The notes beneath the pieces were generated by a model, which saw only the letters and a program-made list of their open reading frames with translations, ran no database searches and was not told the origin of the DNA. A stretch of 17,368 bases of DNA, taken from assembly GCA_002421565.1 (NCBI GenBank), contig DIKC01000168.1, positions 1 through 17,368 on the forward strand, given 5' to 3'. Shown here piece by piece: positions 1-6,586 of this stretch (position 1 is the stretch's first letter; every line of letters starts with the position of its first letter). Both the position numbers and the translations under genes were made by a program. This stretch comes from Desulfobulbaceae bacterium UBA5628. Its GTDB lineage: Bacteria; Desulfobacterota; Desulfobulbia; Desulfobulbales; Desulfurivibrionaceae.

Positions 1-555
1 GATCTCGGTCTCCCGCTCCAAGAGCAAGGCCAGCAAGGTCAAACTGTTGATATTGAGGGGCAGCCCCTGAGGGCCGGTGGCGGTGCCGATCAGCCGTTGC
101 AAATGCTTGCCCAGGCAGGCGTTGAACATGTTGCGCACCACATGGGGCAGGGCCGCCTCGGCGGTCACCGGTTCCACCAGCCGCAAGGCATCCCCCAGCG
201 CCTCCTTTTCCAGGGCCGGCAGCCGCAAACGATGGGCAGAACGGAGACCGCCGGTTTTAGCCGCCAGATACTGCTCGATCATCCAGGCCCAGTATTCGCC
301 CCGCTGATCGCTGTCAAAGGCGAGGAACAGATCTTCGCCCCGGTTTTCGGCCAACTCGGCCAGCAAGGCGGCCTGGGACGGGAGGGGCAGAAATTTGAAC
401 TTGGGGGTTTCCTTGCGCATGGCGTCGGCCGGAGGTTGATAAATCGCCTGCAAGGGCGCCTCGCTCAAAGATAGCACCCGCACCTGATCCCCAAGCTGCG
501 CCTCGATGGCGCGCGCTTTCTGCTCCGACTCAACCACCACCAGGGTCTTGCTCAT
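1..555 (-). CDS. Divergent type IA topoisomerase-like TOPRIM protein (N-terminal 185 residues, gene runs off the left edge)
   Basis: The open frame starts at the ATG at 555-553, with AAGGAG 8 nt upstream, and stays open to base 1. The first residues (MSKTLVVVESEQKAR) match the start of the TopA TOPRIM domain, including E9 and K13. Around residues 78-87 there is AFDSDQRGEY where TopA has the metal-binding DxDxE motif. D81 and D83 are kept, but the third acidic position (E115 in E. coli TopA) is R85. Further on, a stretch ending LLALLLERETEI resembles the TopA segment that follows the SAGRVQS motif, but that motif itself reads NINSLTLL here. The C-terminal catalytic tyrosine would lie outside the window. 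Family knowledge: type IA topoisomerases relax negative supercoils through a tyrosine-DNA intermediate. Inference: this is a paralogue or degenerate relative rather than the housekeeping TopA. It is transcribed divergently from the FGE-like gene at 692. Confidence 0.7.
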   Translation of the reverse strand, partial: MSKTLVVVESEQKARAIEAQLGDQVRVLSLSEAPLQAIYQPPADAMRKETPKFKFLPLPSQAALLAELAENRGEDLFLAFDSDQRGEYWAWMIEQYLAAKTGGLRSAHRLRLPALEKEALGDALRLVEPVTAEAALPHVVRNMFNACLGKHLQRLIGTATGPQGLPLNINSLTLLALLLERETEI

Positions 556-621
556 GGTGCCTGCTCCTTATTTTTGCTCATGATTATTGCTCATGCGCTA
601 ATCGTTCGACTTTTTCCCGGC

Positions 622-649
622 TTGCCAATATGATAACCGACAATATATC
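622..649 (+). promoter_or_regulatory. Possible sigma-70-type promoter of the FGE-like gene
   Basis: TTGCCA at 622-627 is followed 16 nt later by TATATC at 644-649. This lies 43-70 bases before the ATG at 692, in an AT-rich gap between divergent genes. The boxes are only partial matches to the consensus. Confidence 0.35.
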
Positions 650-691
650 TTGCCGGAACACGATAACAACCTTTTTGAGGTAAATTAAATA

Positions 692-2905
692 ATGGCGTCC
701 CTGATTACCCTGCCAGGCATCGACCAGGCGACCACCGCTCTGGGTATAAAACCGGACACCCTCAAGGCCCGCCTCCTGGAAGCGATCCGGCGGCGGCTAC
801 CGGATGAGGAAAGTTTGGCCATGGTCACCGCCATTGAGCCCGAGGAACTGGTCCGCGAAATATATGAAGTAAGCGATCCGGCCGCGATCAAGGCCAAACG
901 CAAAAACCTGAGCAGCCTCAAATCAGCCCTCAACAAAAGTCTGCGGGAGTTGAACGACGAACAAAACCCGGAAGCGATCATCATCGGCCGGGACAATGTT
1001 TTCATGGTTTCCGAGGAGCGCAAGGACGACCTGCTCCGCGAACTGGAAGTCGCCGGCGGCGCCTCGCCCGCCACCCTGCGGGAACTGTTCAACAACTTCA
1101 AACAACTTTTTTCCCGGGTGGTCAAAGAACAGGGGGTGGACGAAATCCGGGACATCATCCAGGAGCTTGACGCCAGCCTGCTGGCGGCCGGAATCTCCCG
1201 ACCGGCCCCGGCCGCGGCAACAACCCCGTCGGAAACAACAACCGGAACCGGAACGTCGGATACGGCCGGAGGAGAGCAACCGGAAACCGCCACGGAGCCG
1301 GCAGCCCCGCCGCCGGAATCCGGCCCCGGAGAGGGGGGAGAGGAGGTTATCGAACTACCGGAAGGTGAAATTGAAATTCTCGCGGAAGAGGAGGATGAAA
1401 ACGTCGAGATAATCGAAGAAATCGACGAAAGCGAGCTGATCGATCTGGAGGCTGGCCAGGCCCACCCGACCATTGGGCAGGAAGAAAACGCGGAAACCAC
1501 GGAGCCGCCAGCAAGTACCGGTACCGAATCAGGCGACGAGAGCAAAGCAGGGGGGGGAGGAGAGCCGCCGGAAACGGCGGAAAGCATTGAATTGCCGGAA
1601 GGCGAACTTGAATTTGTCGAAGAAGAAGCTGACGCAGAAGAAACTGAAGAATTAATCGAAGAAGTGGATGAGGCGGACCTGCTCGAAACAGCCATCGAGG
1701 GGGAAGAGGGGGGGAAAGAGGAAGGCGCGGGAGAACAACCGGAAACAACGGAAAGCATCGAGTTGCCGGAGGGGGAGCTTGAGTTTATCAAAGAAGATGA
1801 GGTTGGCGAGAAGGAACTTCCGGGGGTAACGGAAGGCGATACTGAAGAAGTTGAGGCGGTTGAAGCGATCGAGGAGGTCGAAGAAGTTGAAGAAGTCGAG
1901 GAGGTTGAAGAGGTTGAGGAGGTAGAGAAGGTAGAGGAGGCTGAAGAGATAACGGCGGCGGAAGGAGCGGCAGGCGGCGATGGCCCGGCCGCCGCCCCTC
2001 TGGAAATCCTCTCCCGCTATCTGGAAGCAGATGAGGCCTTGGCCGACCGCCGTGACTACCTGAAGGAAACCGACGAGGAATACGCCTCCCACATCCTGGA
2101 TCGCTTCATGCCCCGTTTCGTCCGGATTCCCGGCGGCGATTACCAGGTGGGCAGCACCCACCCCAAGGGCCCGGAACTGCCGCGCCGAACCGTTACCCTG
2201 CCCCCCTTCTACCTGGGACAATTCCCGGTCACCAACGACATCTTCGATCTCTTTGTCCGGGAAACCGGTTACCAGACCGAAGCGGAACTGGCTGGTTACG
2301 GGGTGGTTTTTGAAGGGCGCTGCACCAGTGAAGTGGACCCGGCCACCGGCCGAACCATGGTCACCATGACCGCCGGCACCACCTCCCGGCAGGTGACCGG
2401 CGCCTGCTGGCGGCATCCGCGCGGCCCGGCCAGCTCCCTGGAAGGCAAATACCACCACCCGGTGGTGCAGATCAGTTGCAACGATGCGATGGCCTTTGCC
2501 GCCTGGGCCGGGAAACGGTTACCCAGCGAGGAGGAATGGGAGGCCGCCGCCAGGGGGACCAACGGCCGCCTCTTTCCCTGGGGTGATACCTGGTTACAAG
2601 AACGAGGAAATTTCGAAGCCTCCCTGCGGGGTGACACCGCCCCGGTCGAACAACATGGACGGGCAGAGGCCAGCCCCTTAGGCATCCACGACCTGCTTGG
2701 CAATGTCTATGAATGGACCGCCACCCTCCATCAACCGGCAGGGCAGGCCAACACCAAGGCCGTTTCCCCGGTCGGCCGTCGCAATGCCATCCACATCCTG
2801 AAAGGGGGATGCTGGACCTCGCGGGGGGTAATCACCATCAGCCACCGGATTTTTGAACGGGCCAACACCTGGAACAACATCATCGGCTTCCGTTGCGCGG
2901 TTTAG
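692..2905 (+). CDS. SUMF1/FGE-domain protein with unrecognised N-terminal domain and long acidic repeat linker
   Basis: 737 residues; ATG at 692 with GAGG at 677-680. Residues 1 to about 170 form a charged, helix-rich domain I do not recognise. Residues about 175-430 are a Pro/Glu-rich linker with three copies of an IELPEGE(I/L)E(I/F) motif (starting at residues 220, 299 and 356) and a run of Val-Glu-Glu triplets at about 395-420. From about residue 470 to the end there is an FGE-sulfatase (SUMF1-type) domain: RIPGGDYQVGS, LPSEEEWEAAAR, GNVYEW at 670-675, and the terminal IGFRCAV. The catalytic cysteine pair of true formylglycine-generating enzymes (human C336/C341) is not seen. The only cysteine in that region is C707 in GGCW, followed by TSRGVITISHR. 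So this is unlikely to be a sulfatase-maturing oxidase. Such domains also serve as binding or sensor modules. No signal peptide or membrane helix is evident, so it is probably cytoplasmic. The gene is monocistronic, converges on aroB, and its function is unknown. Confidence 0.9.
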   Translation: MASLITLPGIDQATTALGIKPDTLKARLLEAIRRRLPDEESLAMVTAIEPEELVREIYEVSDPAAIKAKRKNLSSLKSALNKSLRELNDEQNPEAIIIGRDNVFMVSEERKDDLLRELEVAGGASPATLRELFNNFKQLFSRVVKEQGVDEIRDIIQELDASLLAAGISRPAPAAATTPSETTTGTGTSDTAGGEQPETATEPAAPPPESGPGEGGEEVIELPEGEIEILAEEEDENVEIIEEIDESELIDLEAGQAHPTIGQEENAETTEPPASTGTESGDESKAGGGGEPPETAESIELPEGELEFVEEEADAEETEELIEEVDEADLLETAIEGEEGGKEEGAGEQPETTESIELPEGELEFIKEDEVGEKELPGVTEGDTEEVEAVEAIEEVEEVEEVEEVEEVEEVEKVEEAEEITAAEGAAGGDGPAAAPLEILSRYLEADEALADRRDYLKETDEEYASHILDRFMPRFVRIPGGDYQVGSTHPKGPELPRRTVTLPPFYLGQFPVTNDIFDLFVRETGYQTEAELAGYGVVFEGRCTSEVDPATGRTMVTMTAGTTSRQVTGACWRHPRGPASSLEGKYHHPVVQISCNDAMAFAAWAGKRLPSEEEWEAAARGTNGRLFPWGDTWLQERGNFEASLRGDTAPVEQHGRAEASPLGIHDLLGNVYEWTATLHQPAGQANTKAVSPVGRRNAIHILKGGCWTSRGVITISHRIFERANTWNNIIGFRCAV
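1349..1789 (+). repeat. Three diverged in-frame copies of an acidic IELPEGE-type peptide repeat
   Basis: Copies begin at 1349, 1586 and 1757 in the reading frame of the FGE-like protein. The second and third are also preceded by the same lead-in (PETAES and PETTES), and an EQPET motif recurs before the first and third. Codons differ between copies, for example ttg versus cta for the leucine, so the peptide is conserved better than the DNA. This points to old duplications kept by selection rather than fresh slippage. Confidence 0.85.
1871..1949 (+). repeat. Val-Glu-Glu triplet tract coded by mixed codons
   Basis: A near-perfect 9-bp periodicity codes Glu-Val-Glu units, using gaa/gag and gtc/gtt/gta alternately. 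The tract is likely an extended acidic helix or spacer just before the FGE-like domain. It is a plausible site of length variation between strains. Confidence 0.85.
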
Positions 2906-2933
2906 CCGTTGCGGCTTTCAGGCCAAGGCCTGA
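2904..2933. terminator. Paired short hairpins between convergent FGE-like gene and aroB
   Basis: AGCCG-TTG-CGGCT lies at 2904-2916, followed by TCAGGCC-AA-GGCCTGA at 2918-2933. Together they span both stop codons. Neither has a clear U-run, so termination is a guess based on the convergent position. Confidence 0.35.
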
Positions 2934-3991
2934 TCAATCTGTTCCTCGCTCACCTCATCGGTGATGATCACCTTGCCGATGGCCACCGGCAGGACGAAAA
3001 ACGGCCGCCCGGCCACCGCCTTCTTGTCGCTCTTGAGATAACCTTTGATCAACTTCCGATCCATTCCCGCCGGCACCGCCAAGGGCAGACCGTAGGCCGC
3101 GATCAGACTCCGCATGGCCTCCTCGTCCGCCGCCGGCCACAAACCTTTGGCGGTGGCAATCCGCCCCACCGCCGCCATCCCGATCCCCACCGCCATCCCG
3201 TGGGCCAGGGTATAACCGGAGGCCGCCTCCACCGCATGACCGAGGGTGTGGCCAAAATTGAGAATCCGGCGCAGATCGGCCTCCCGTTCATCGGCCGCCA
3301 CCACCGCCGCCTTGATCGCGCAGCAGCGTTCAATCACCGTTGCCAGCACCGCCTGCTCCCGGGCCATGATCCGTTCCCGTTCCGCCACCAAGGCCTGGAA
3401 AAATTCGCCATCATAGATCACCCCGTACTTGATCACCTCGGCTAGGCCGTTGCGCAGTTCCGCCTCGGGCAAATCCCGCAACACCGCGGTATCGATATAA
3501 ACCCGGCGGGGTTGATAAAAGGTGCCGAGGAGATTTTTGCCCTCCGCAATATCGACCCCGGTCTTGCCCCCCACCGAGCTGTCCACCTGGGCCAGAAGGG
3601 TGGTGGGGACCTGAACGAAAGGGATGCCGCGCATATAAATGGAAGCGAGAAAGCCGGTGATGTCGCCGGTGACCCCGCCGCCCAAGGCGATCAGCCCGTC
3701 GCCCCGATCCCAGCCCAGGCGGGCCAGACCGGCGGCCAGTTCGGCGATGGTGGTCAGATTTTTGCTGGCCTCGCCGTGGGCAAATGTGAGCAACTCGGCC
3801 GTAATTCCGTCTCCGGCCAGGGAGGCGAGCAATTGTCGCCCGTAAAGTTCCGCCACCCGATCATCGGCCACCACCGCATAACGCCGGGCCAAACCCCGGC
3901 CCGCCAAATCCGGCCCGATGCCGGCCAGCAATCCTTCCTCAATGATAATTTCATAGGCCCGTTCCTTGAGCCCCACCAGCAGTTTATTCAC
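2918..3991 (-). CDS. aroB: 3-dehydroquinate synthase
   Basis: Converts DAHP to 3-dehydroquinate in the shikimate pathway, using NAD and a divalent metal, in the cytoplasm. The 357 residues match the usual family length of about 360. Visible motifs are the nucleotide-binding GLIALGGGVTGD (99-110), VPTTLLAQVDSSVGGKTG (128-145), GLAEVIKYG with metal ligand E185, FGHTLGHA with H248, and TLAHGMAVGIGM with H264. All key residues are present. I chose the GTG start at 3991-3989 because AAAGGAG lies 9 nt upstream. The longer frame to 4051 would read back through the sat terminator and adds a Cys/Arg-rich leader without family similarity. The gene lies downstream of sat on the same strand but beyond a strong terminator, so it probably depends on readthrough or a weak promoter I cannot locate. 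Confidence 0.97.
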   Translation of the reverse strand: MNKLLVGLKERAYEIIIEEGLLAGIGPDLAGRGLARRYAVVADDRVAELYGRQLLASLAGDGITAELLTFAHGEASKNLTTIAELAAGLARLGWDRGDGLIALGGGVTGDITGFLASIYMRGIPFVQVPTTLLAQVDSSVGGKTGVDIAEGKNLLGTFYQPRRVYIDTAVLRDLPEAELRNGLAEVIKYGVIYDGEFFQALVAERERIMAREQAVLATVIERCCAIKAAVVAADEREADLRRILNFGHTLGHAVEAASGYTLAHGMAVGIGMAAVGRIATAKGLWPAADEEAMRSLIAAYGLPLAVPAGMDRKLIKGYLKSDKKAVAGRPFFVLPVAIGKVIITDEVSEEQIDQALA

Positions 3992-4029
3992 CGTACCCCG
4001 CTCCTTTGGTCGTCGTGCCAGGCACAAAC

Positions 4030-4067
4030 AAAAAAGCGGGGAGGCACCCAAAGGGCCTCCCCGCTTT
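4030..4067 (-). terminator. Strong intrinsic terminator of sat
   Basis: A perfect 13-bp stem (AAAGCGGGGAGGC at 4033-4045 pairing with 4055-4067) has a 9-nt loop. On the minus strand it is followed by six U from the A run at 4030-4035. It lies 33 bp past the sat stop codon and ends about 39 bp before the aroB start. Confidence 0.93.
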
Positions 4068-4100
4068 CAGAAACAACTTATCTTGCCGACGGCAACTTAA

Positions 4101-5378
4101 TTACATCTTTTCGCCGGAAGCGGCGCCCTGCATCTTGACCTCAACCTTTTCGGTCAGGCCGGCATAGTATTCACGCAGGATAACCAGAACTTCTTCCCGG
4201 CCGAAGTGATCGACAACTTCCTTGCCTTCGGAAAGGGCCTTGCGGAGCTTGGTACCGGAAAGGATAACCCGGTCTTCCTTGGTATGGGGGCAGGTCCGCA
4301 GGGAAGCCATGCCGTCGCACTTGTGGCAGTAGAAGGTCCAGTCGATCTTGAGCGGCTGGCACTGCAGGGCCTTGCCCGGATCGGCCGGATGCGGAATCCG
4401 GTCAAAGATTTCCTGGGCCTCGAACAGGGTGTAGAAATCTCCAACCCCGGCATGGTCGCGGCCGATGATCATCTTGGTGATCCCGTAGTTCTGACGGAAG
4501 GTGGCGTGGAGCAGGGCCTCGCGGGGACCGGCGTAACGCATGTCCAGCGGGTAGCCGGCCTGGATGACGTTGTCCTTGACAAAGTAATGTTCAACCAAGG
4601 TGTCGATGGCCTTGACCCGAACTTCGGCCGGAATATCGCCGGCCTTGAGGTTGCCGATCAGGGAGTGAATGAGAACCCCGTCACAAACCTCGATCGCGAT
4701 CTTGGCCAGGAACTCATGGGAACGGTGCATGGGGTTACGGAGCTGGAGGGCAGCCACATCTTTCCAGCCGCGTTCTTCGAACATGGCGCGGGTCTCGGCC
4801 GGGGTCAGATAGACTCCCTTGTACTTGTCCGGGTATTCGCCTTCGGAAAGAACCTTGACCGGGCCGGCCAGGTTGACTTCCTTCTGCTTCATAACCATCT
4901 GAACGCCGGGATGATCCTTGAGAGCGATTTCCCAGAACTTGTCGTCGGCCGACTCATCGCCGTTGCCCTTGAAAACTTTCTCGCATTCCCACTTCTTGTC
5001 GGAATCGCTCATTTCAAACTTTTCGCTGACCTTCATGGTGGCGTAAACAACGCCATCATTTTCCAGGGCGATCTCGTCACCGACCTTGATCGCGTCGGCA
5101 TCGGCCTTGGAAACGTCAAGGGTGATCGGCAGCGGCCAGAAGGTGCCGTTGGCCAAGGTGAAATTTTCACATACTCCCTTCCAGTCGGCCTTGGTCATGA
5201 AGCCGTCCAAGGGGCTGAAGCCGCCGATGCCCATCATGATCAGGTCGCCCTTGGCGCGGGCGCTGATTTTAATTTTCTTCAGGCCCTTGGCCTTTTCCTG
5301 CTCCGCAACCAACTCGCTGCCGTGCAGCTTGCAGCAAACCAAACCTTTTCCACCGTGGGGGGCTACCAATTTGGACAT
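4101..5378 (-). CDS. sat: Sulfate adenylyltransferase (ATP sulfurylase), dissimilatory type
   Basis: Makes adenosine 5'-phosphosulfate (APS) and pyrophosphate from ATP and sulfate. In sulfate reducers this is the first cytoplasmic step of dissimilatory sulfate reduction; in disproportionators it can run in reverse. The 425 residues hold the nucleotide motifs [11 protein letters not shown] (212-222) and GRDH (306-309), and ILSGTKLRK near 372-380. A Cys cluster at C351, C354 and C363 with H365 probably binds zinc, as in bacterial and archaeal homologues. The ATG at 5378 is preceded by AAAGGAG with 6 nt spacing; longer frames lack this. Translation seems well optimised, with heavy use of aag, gac and atc codons. 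It is flanked by its own promoter, a leader of about 100 nt and a strong terminator, which suggests a highly expressed single-gene transcript. No apr or qmo genes are in view. Confidence 0.97.
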   Translation of the reverse strand: MSKLVAPHGGKGLVCCKLHGSELVAEQEKAKGLKKIKISARAKGDLIMMGIGGFSPLDGFMTKADWKGVCENFTLANGTFWPLPITLDVSKADADAIKVGDEIALENDGVVYATMKVSEKFEMSDSDKKWECEKVFKGNGDESADDKFWEIALKDHPGVQMVMKQKEVNLAGPVKVLSEGEYPDKYKGVYLTPAETRAMFEERGWKDVAALQLRNPMHRSHEFLAKIAIEVCDGVLIHSLIGNLKAGDIPAEVRVKAIDTLVEHYFVKDNVIQAGYPLDMRYAGPREALLHATFRQNYGITKMIIGRDHAGVGDFYTLFEAQEIFDRIPHPADPGKALQCQPLKIDWTFYCHKCDGMASLRTCPHTKEDRVILSGTKLRKALSEGKEVVDHFGREEVLVILREYYAGLTEKVEVKMQGAASGEKM

Positions 5379-5445
5379 ACCATTCTCCTTTCTCGATTTG
5401 TGGTTGAACAACGATAAGGTTATACAAGGAAGGTCGAACAGGCGC

Positions 5446-5465
5446 AAATGAACACCCATTCATTT
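5446..5465. promoter_or_regulatory. Inverted repeat in the sat leader
   Basis: AAATGAA-CACCCA-TTCATTT is a perfect 7-bp inverted repeat. It lies about 12-31 nt downstream of the transcription start predicted from the sat promoter. It could be a regulator site or an mRNA 5' hairpin; the sequence alone does not decide. Confidence 0.5.
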
Positions 5466-5483
5466 TCTACCAGGGAACGCCTA

Positions 5484-5512
5484 CGTATACGAAAGGAGCA
5501 CCGACTTGTCAA
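5484..5512 (-). promoter_or_regulatory. Sigma-70-type promoter of sat
   Basis: A consensus -35 box TTGACA (5512-5507) is followed after 17 nt by TATACG (5489-5484). This puts the start of the transcript near 5477 and gives a leader of about 100 nt before the sat ATG. The full -35 match suits a strongly expressed gene. Confidence 0.6.
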
Positions 5513-5547
5513 GGGGAAAAATATGGCCGCCCGCCACACGGTGGACG

Positions 5548-5581
5548 CAGGTCAGCCCCGACCTGATCGCGGCTGCCGCGA
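5548..5581. repeat. Two adjacent perfect short palindromes upstream of the sat promoter
   Basis: CAGGTC-AGCCCC-GACCTG at 5548-5565 and TCGCGG-CTG-CCGCGA at 5567-5581 lie 36-69 bp upstream of the sat -35 box. They sit between it and the flaG terminator, in sequence that codes for nothing recognisable. They are possible activator sites or extra structure; short GC-rich palindromes can also arise by chance. Confidence 0.4.
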
Positions 5582-5605
5582 CCGGCCCGGGGCAAAATCA
5601 ACCCG

Positions 5606-5629
5606 AAAAAACCAGTTTAGAAAAACTGG
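5606..5629 (-). terminator. Intrinsic terminator of the fliD-fliS-flaG transcript
   Basis: A 7-bp stem CCAGTTT/AAACTGG (5612-5618 with 5623-5629) has a 4-nt loop, and on the minus strand is followed by six U (A run 5606-5611). It starts directly at the flaG stop codon (5632-5630). Confidence 0.85.
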
Positions 5630-6037
5630 CTACGCCTTTTCGTCAAAAAGCAGGCCGACCAGTTCTTCCAGCTTCTGGCGCAAAACCAGAGAGGCCTCGG
5701 CCGGAAACTGGCGAATCACCTCGCCGCTTTTCCGATCACTGATCTGGACCACCACCGTTTCCGGTTCTTTGTGCAGAGAAAACTGGAGCCGGGTGTTGCC
5801 GATGGAATCCAGCCGTTGCTGCATCTCCTTCACCAACTCGGCCGTCTCTTCGGCGCTCATCGCCTTACTCGGCTTTTTCTCATGACCACGCCGGGCCTGA
5901 TCATCCAGCTTGGCCTTACCCGATTCCGCGCCATTGGCCACCGGAGAGACCGGCGGACGATTGCGATCTTCCCGGACAATGGCCGGGGAGACCGGCAGCC
6001 CGAACCCCTTTACTTCCGCATTCAGATTGACATCCAT
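5630..6037 (-). CDS. flaG: Flagellar protein FlaG
   Basis: 135 residues with an unstructured polar N-terminal half and a conserved C-terminal FlaG domain. The domain runs from LQFSLHKEPETVVVQI through SGEVIRQFPAEASL to a KLEELVGLLFDEKA end, which is the family hallmark. FlaG is a small protein linked to filament length or assembly, usually coded beside flagellin, fliD and fliS, as here. The ATG at 6037 has GGAGG with 7 nt spacing; the in-frame ATG at 6055 has no ribosome site. The gene is separated from the FliT/FlgN-like gene by 134 bp with two small hairpins, and ends in a terminator, so it is the last gene of the flagellar block. Confidence 0.93.
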   Translation of the reverse strand: MDVNLNAEVKGFGLPVSPAIVREDRNRPPVSPVANGAESGKAKLDDQARRGHEKKPSKAMSAEETAELVKEMQQRLDSIGNTRLQFSLHKEPETVVVQISDRKSGEVIRQFPAEASLVLRQKLEELVGLLFDEKA

Positions 6038-6075
6038 GACCTTACCTCCAACCACCTGGTTTCAGTAATACTTCT

Positions 6076-6162
6076 CCGGCTTCCTTGCCGGATGCGGATT
6101 TTTTGGGCAGCCCCTCTCAAAACCGCCCTTTACCACAAACTACCTGCCGGGCAAAACCGGCA
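6076..6162. other. Non-coding gap with two small stem-loops between FliT/FlgN-like gene and flaG
   Basis: CCGGC-TTCCTT-GCCGG lies at 6076-6091 and TGCCGG-GCAAAA-CCGGCA at 6145-6162. Neither has a U-run on the minus strand. They may limit readthrough or protect the upstream mRNA end. I see no clear sigma-28 or sigma-54 promoter for flaG here. Confidence 0.35.
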
Positions 6163-6171
6163 ATATCAAAC

Positions 6172-6555
6172 TCACACCTCTCCCCGCAAAAAACGGGGTG
6201 CCACCCCTTGCTCGGGATGAGTACTGAGGTTACGGATCGCTTTCCTGCCCTTGCGAATCGCCGCCTGTTGCGCCAGGATCCGCTCCTGGGCCGCATGCAC
6301 CGCCTCGGCCAGTCGGCTTTCCTCCTCCAGGGCTTCGGCCAGCCGCCCTGCCAACTCTTCGCCGAAACGGCTATCGCCCGCCGCCGCCAGATCACCGAAA
6401 CCTTGCAGGCAACGCTGAAGCTCCCGCAAAGCGGCTTCCCGTTCGGCCCGCCAACTCATGGTTTCCGGAAGACGATCAGCAAGCAGGGCCTGACGATGCT
6501 CTTGCTGTACCTTGCCGAACCGCTCCAGGGCTGCGCGCAAATCATCCTCTTTCAC
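6172..6555 (-). CDS. FliT/FlgN-like flagellar export chaperone candidate
   Basis: About 128 residues, almost all predicted alpha-helical and rich in Glu, Arg, Leu and Ala, with a basic C-terminal end (QQAAIRKGRKAIRN). There is no membrane segment. I recognise no decisive motif. The assignment rests on size, helical composition and position directly after fliS, where many bacteria code a FliT- or FlgN-type chaperone for the cap or hook-associated proteins. The ATG at 6561 has GGGAG touching it with no spacer. The GTG at 6555 has the same GGGAG at a proper 6 nt, so I prefer GTG; the difference is two residues. It lies 31 nt after the fliS stop, so it is very likely co-transcribed. It could also be an unrelated coiled-coil protein. 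Confidence 0.65.
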   Translation of the reverse strand: MKEDDLRAALERFGKVQQEHRQALLADRLPETMSWRAEREAALRELQRCLQGFGDLAAAGDSRFGEELAGRLAEALEEESRLAEAVHAAQERILAQQAAIRKGRKAIRNLSTHPEQGVAPRFLRGEV

Positions 6556-6586
6556 GATCATCTCCCGAGTCGCTCTTTTTTCCGGC

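Noticed and set aside
685..1791. Ser/Pro-rich open frame on the minus strand opposite the acidic repeat region
   Set aside because: The Ser runs are the complement of Glu/Leu/Pro codons of the FGE-like protein; no independent evidence of coding.
1652..2458. Minus-strand frame rich in Phe, Leu and Asn that looks membrane-like
   Set aside because: It is the complement of Glu-Val-Glu and neighbouring codons; the plus-strand FGE-like domain is clearly the real gene.
2804..2905. Variable-protein end of a diversity-generating retroelement (FGE/C-type lectin fold ending in IGFR)
   Set aside because: No reverse transcriptase or template repeat is present in the window, and the IGFRCA end is common to ordinary SUMF1-type proteins.
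5398..5411. Possible Rex-type site TTGT-N6-ACAA in the sat leader
   Set aside because: It is only 4 bp per arm with the wrong length, and it lies close to the sat ribosome site; it does not match the 18-bp Rex palindrome.
4206..5417. Open frame of about 403 codons on the plus strand opposite sat
   Set aside because: It is antisense to a complete ATP sulfurylase and reflects the strong codon bias of sat; it has no family features and no ribosome site.
6087..6105. Possible plus-strand intrinsic terminator (hairpin plus T6 near 6098-6104)
   Set aside because: No plus-strand gene lies upstream that would need it, and the T run starts several bases after the stem.
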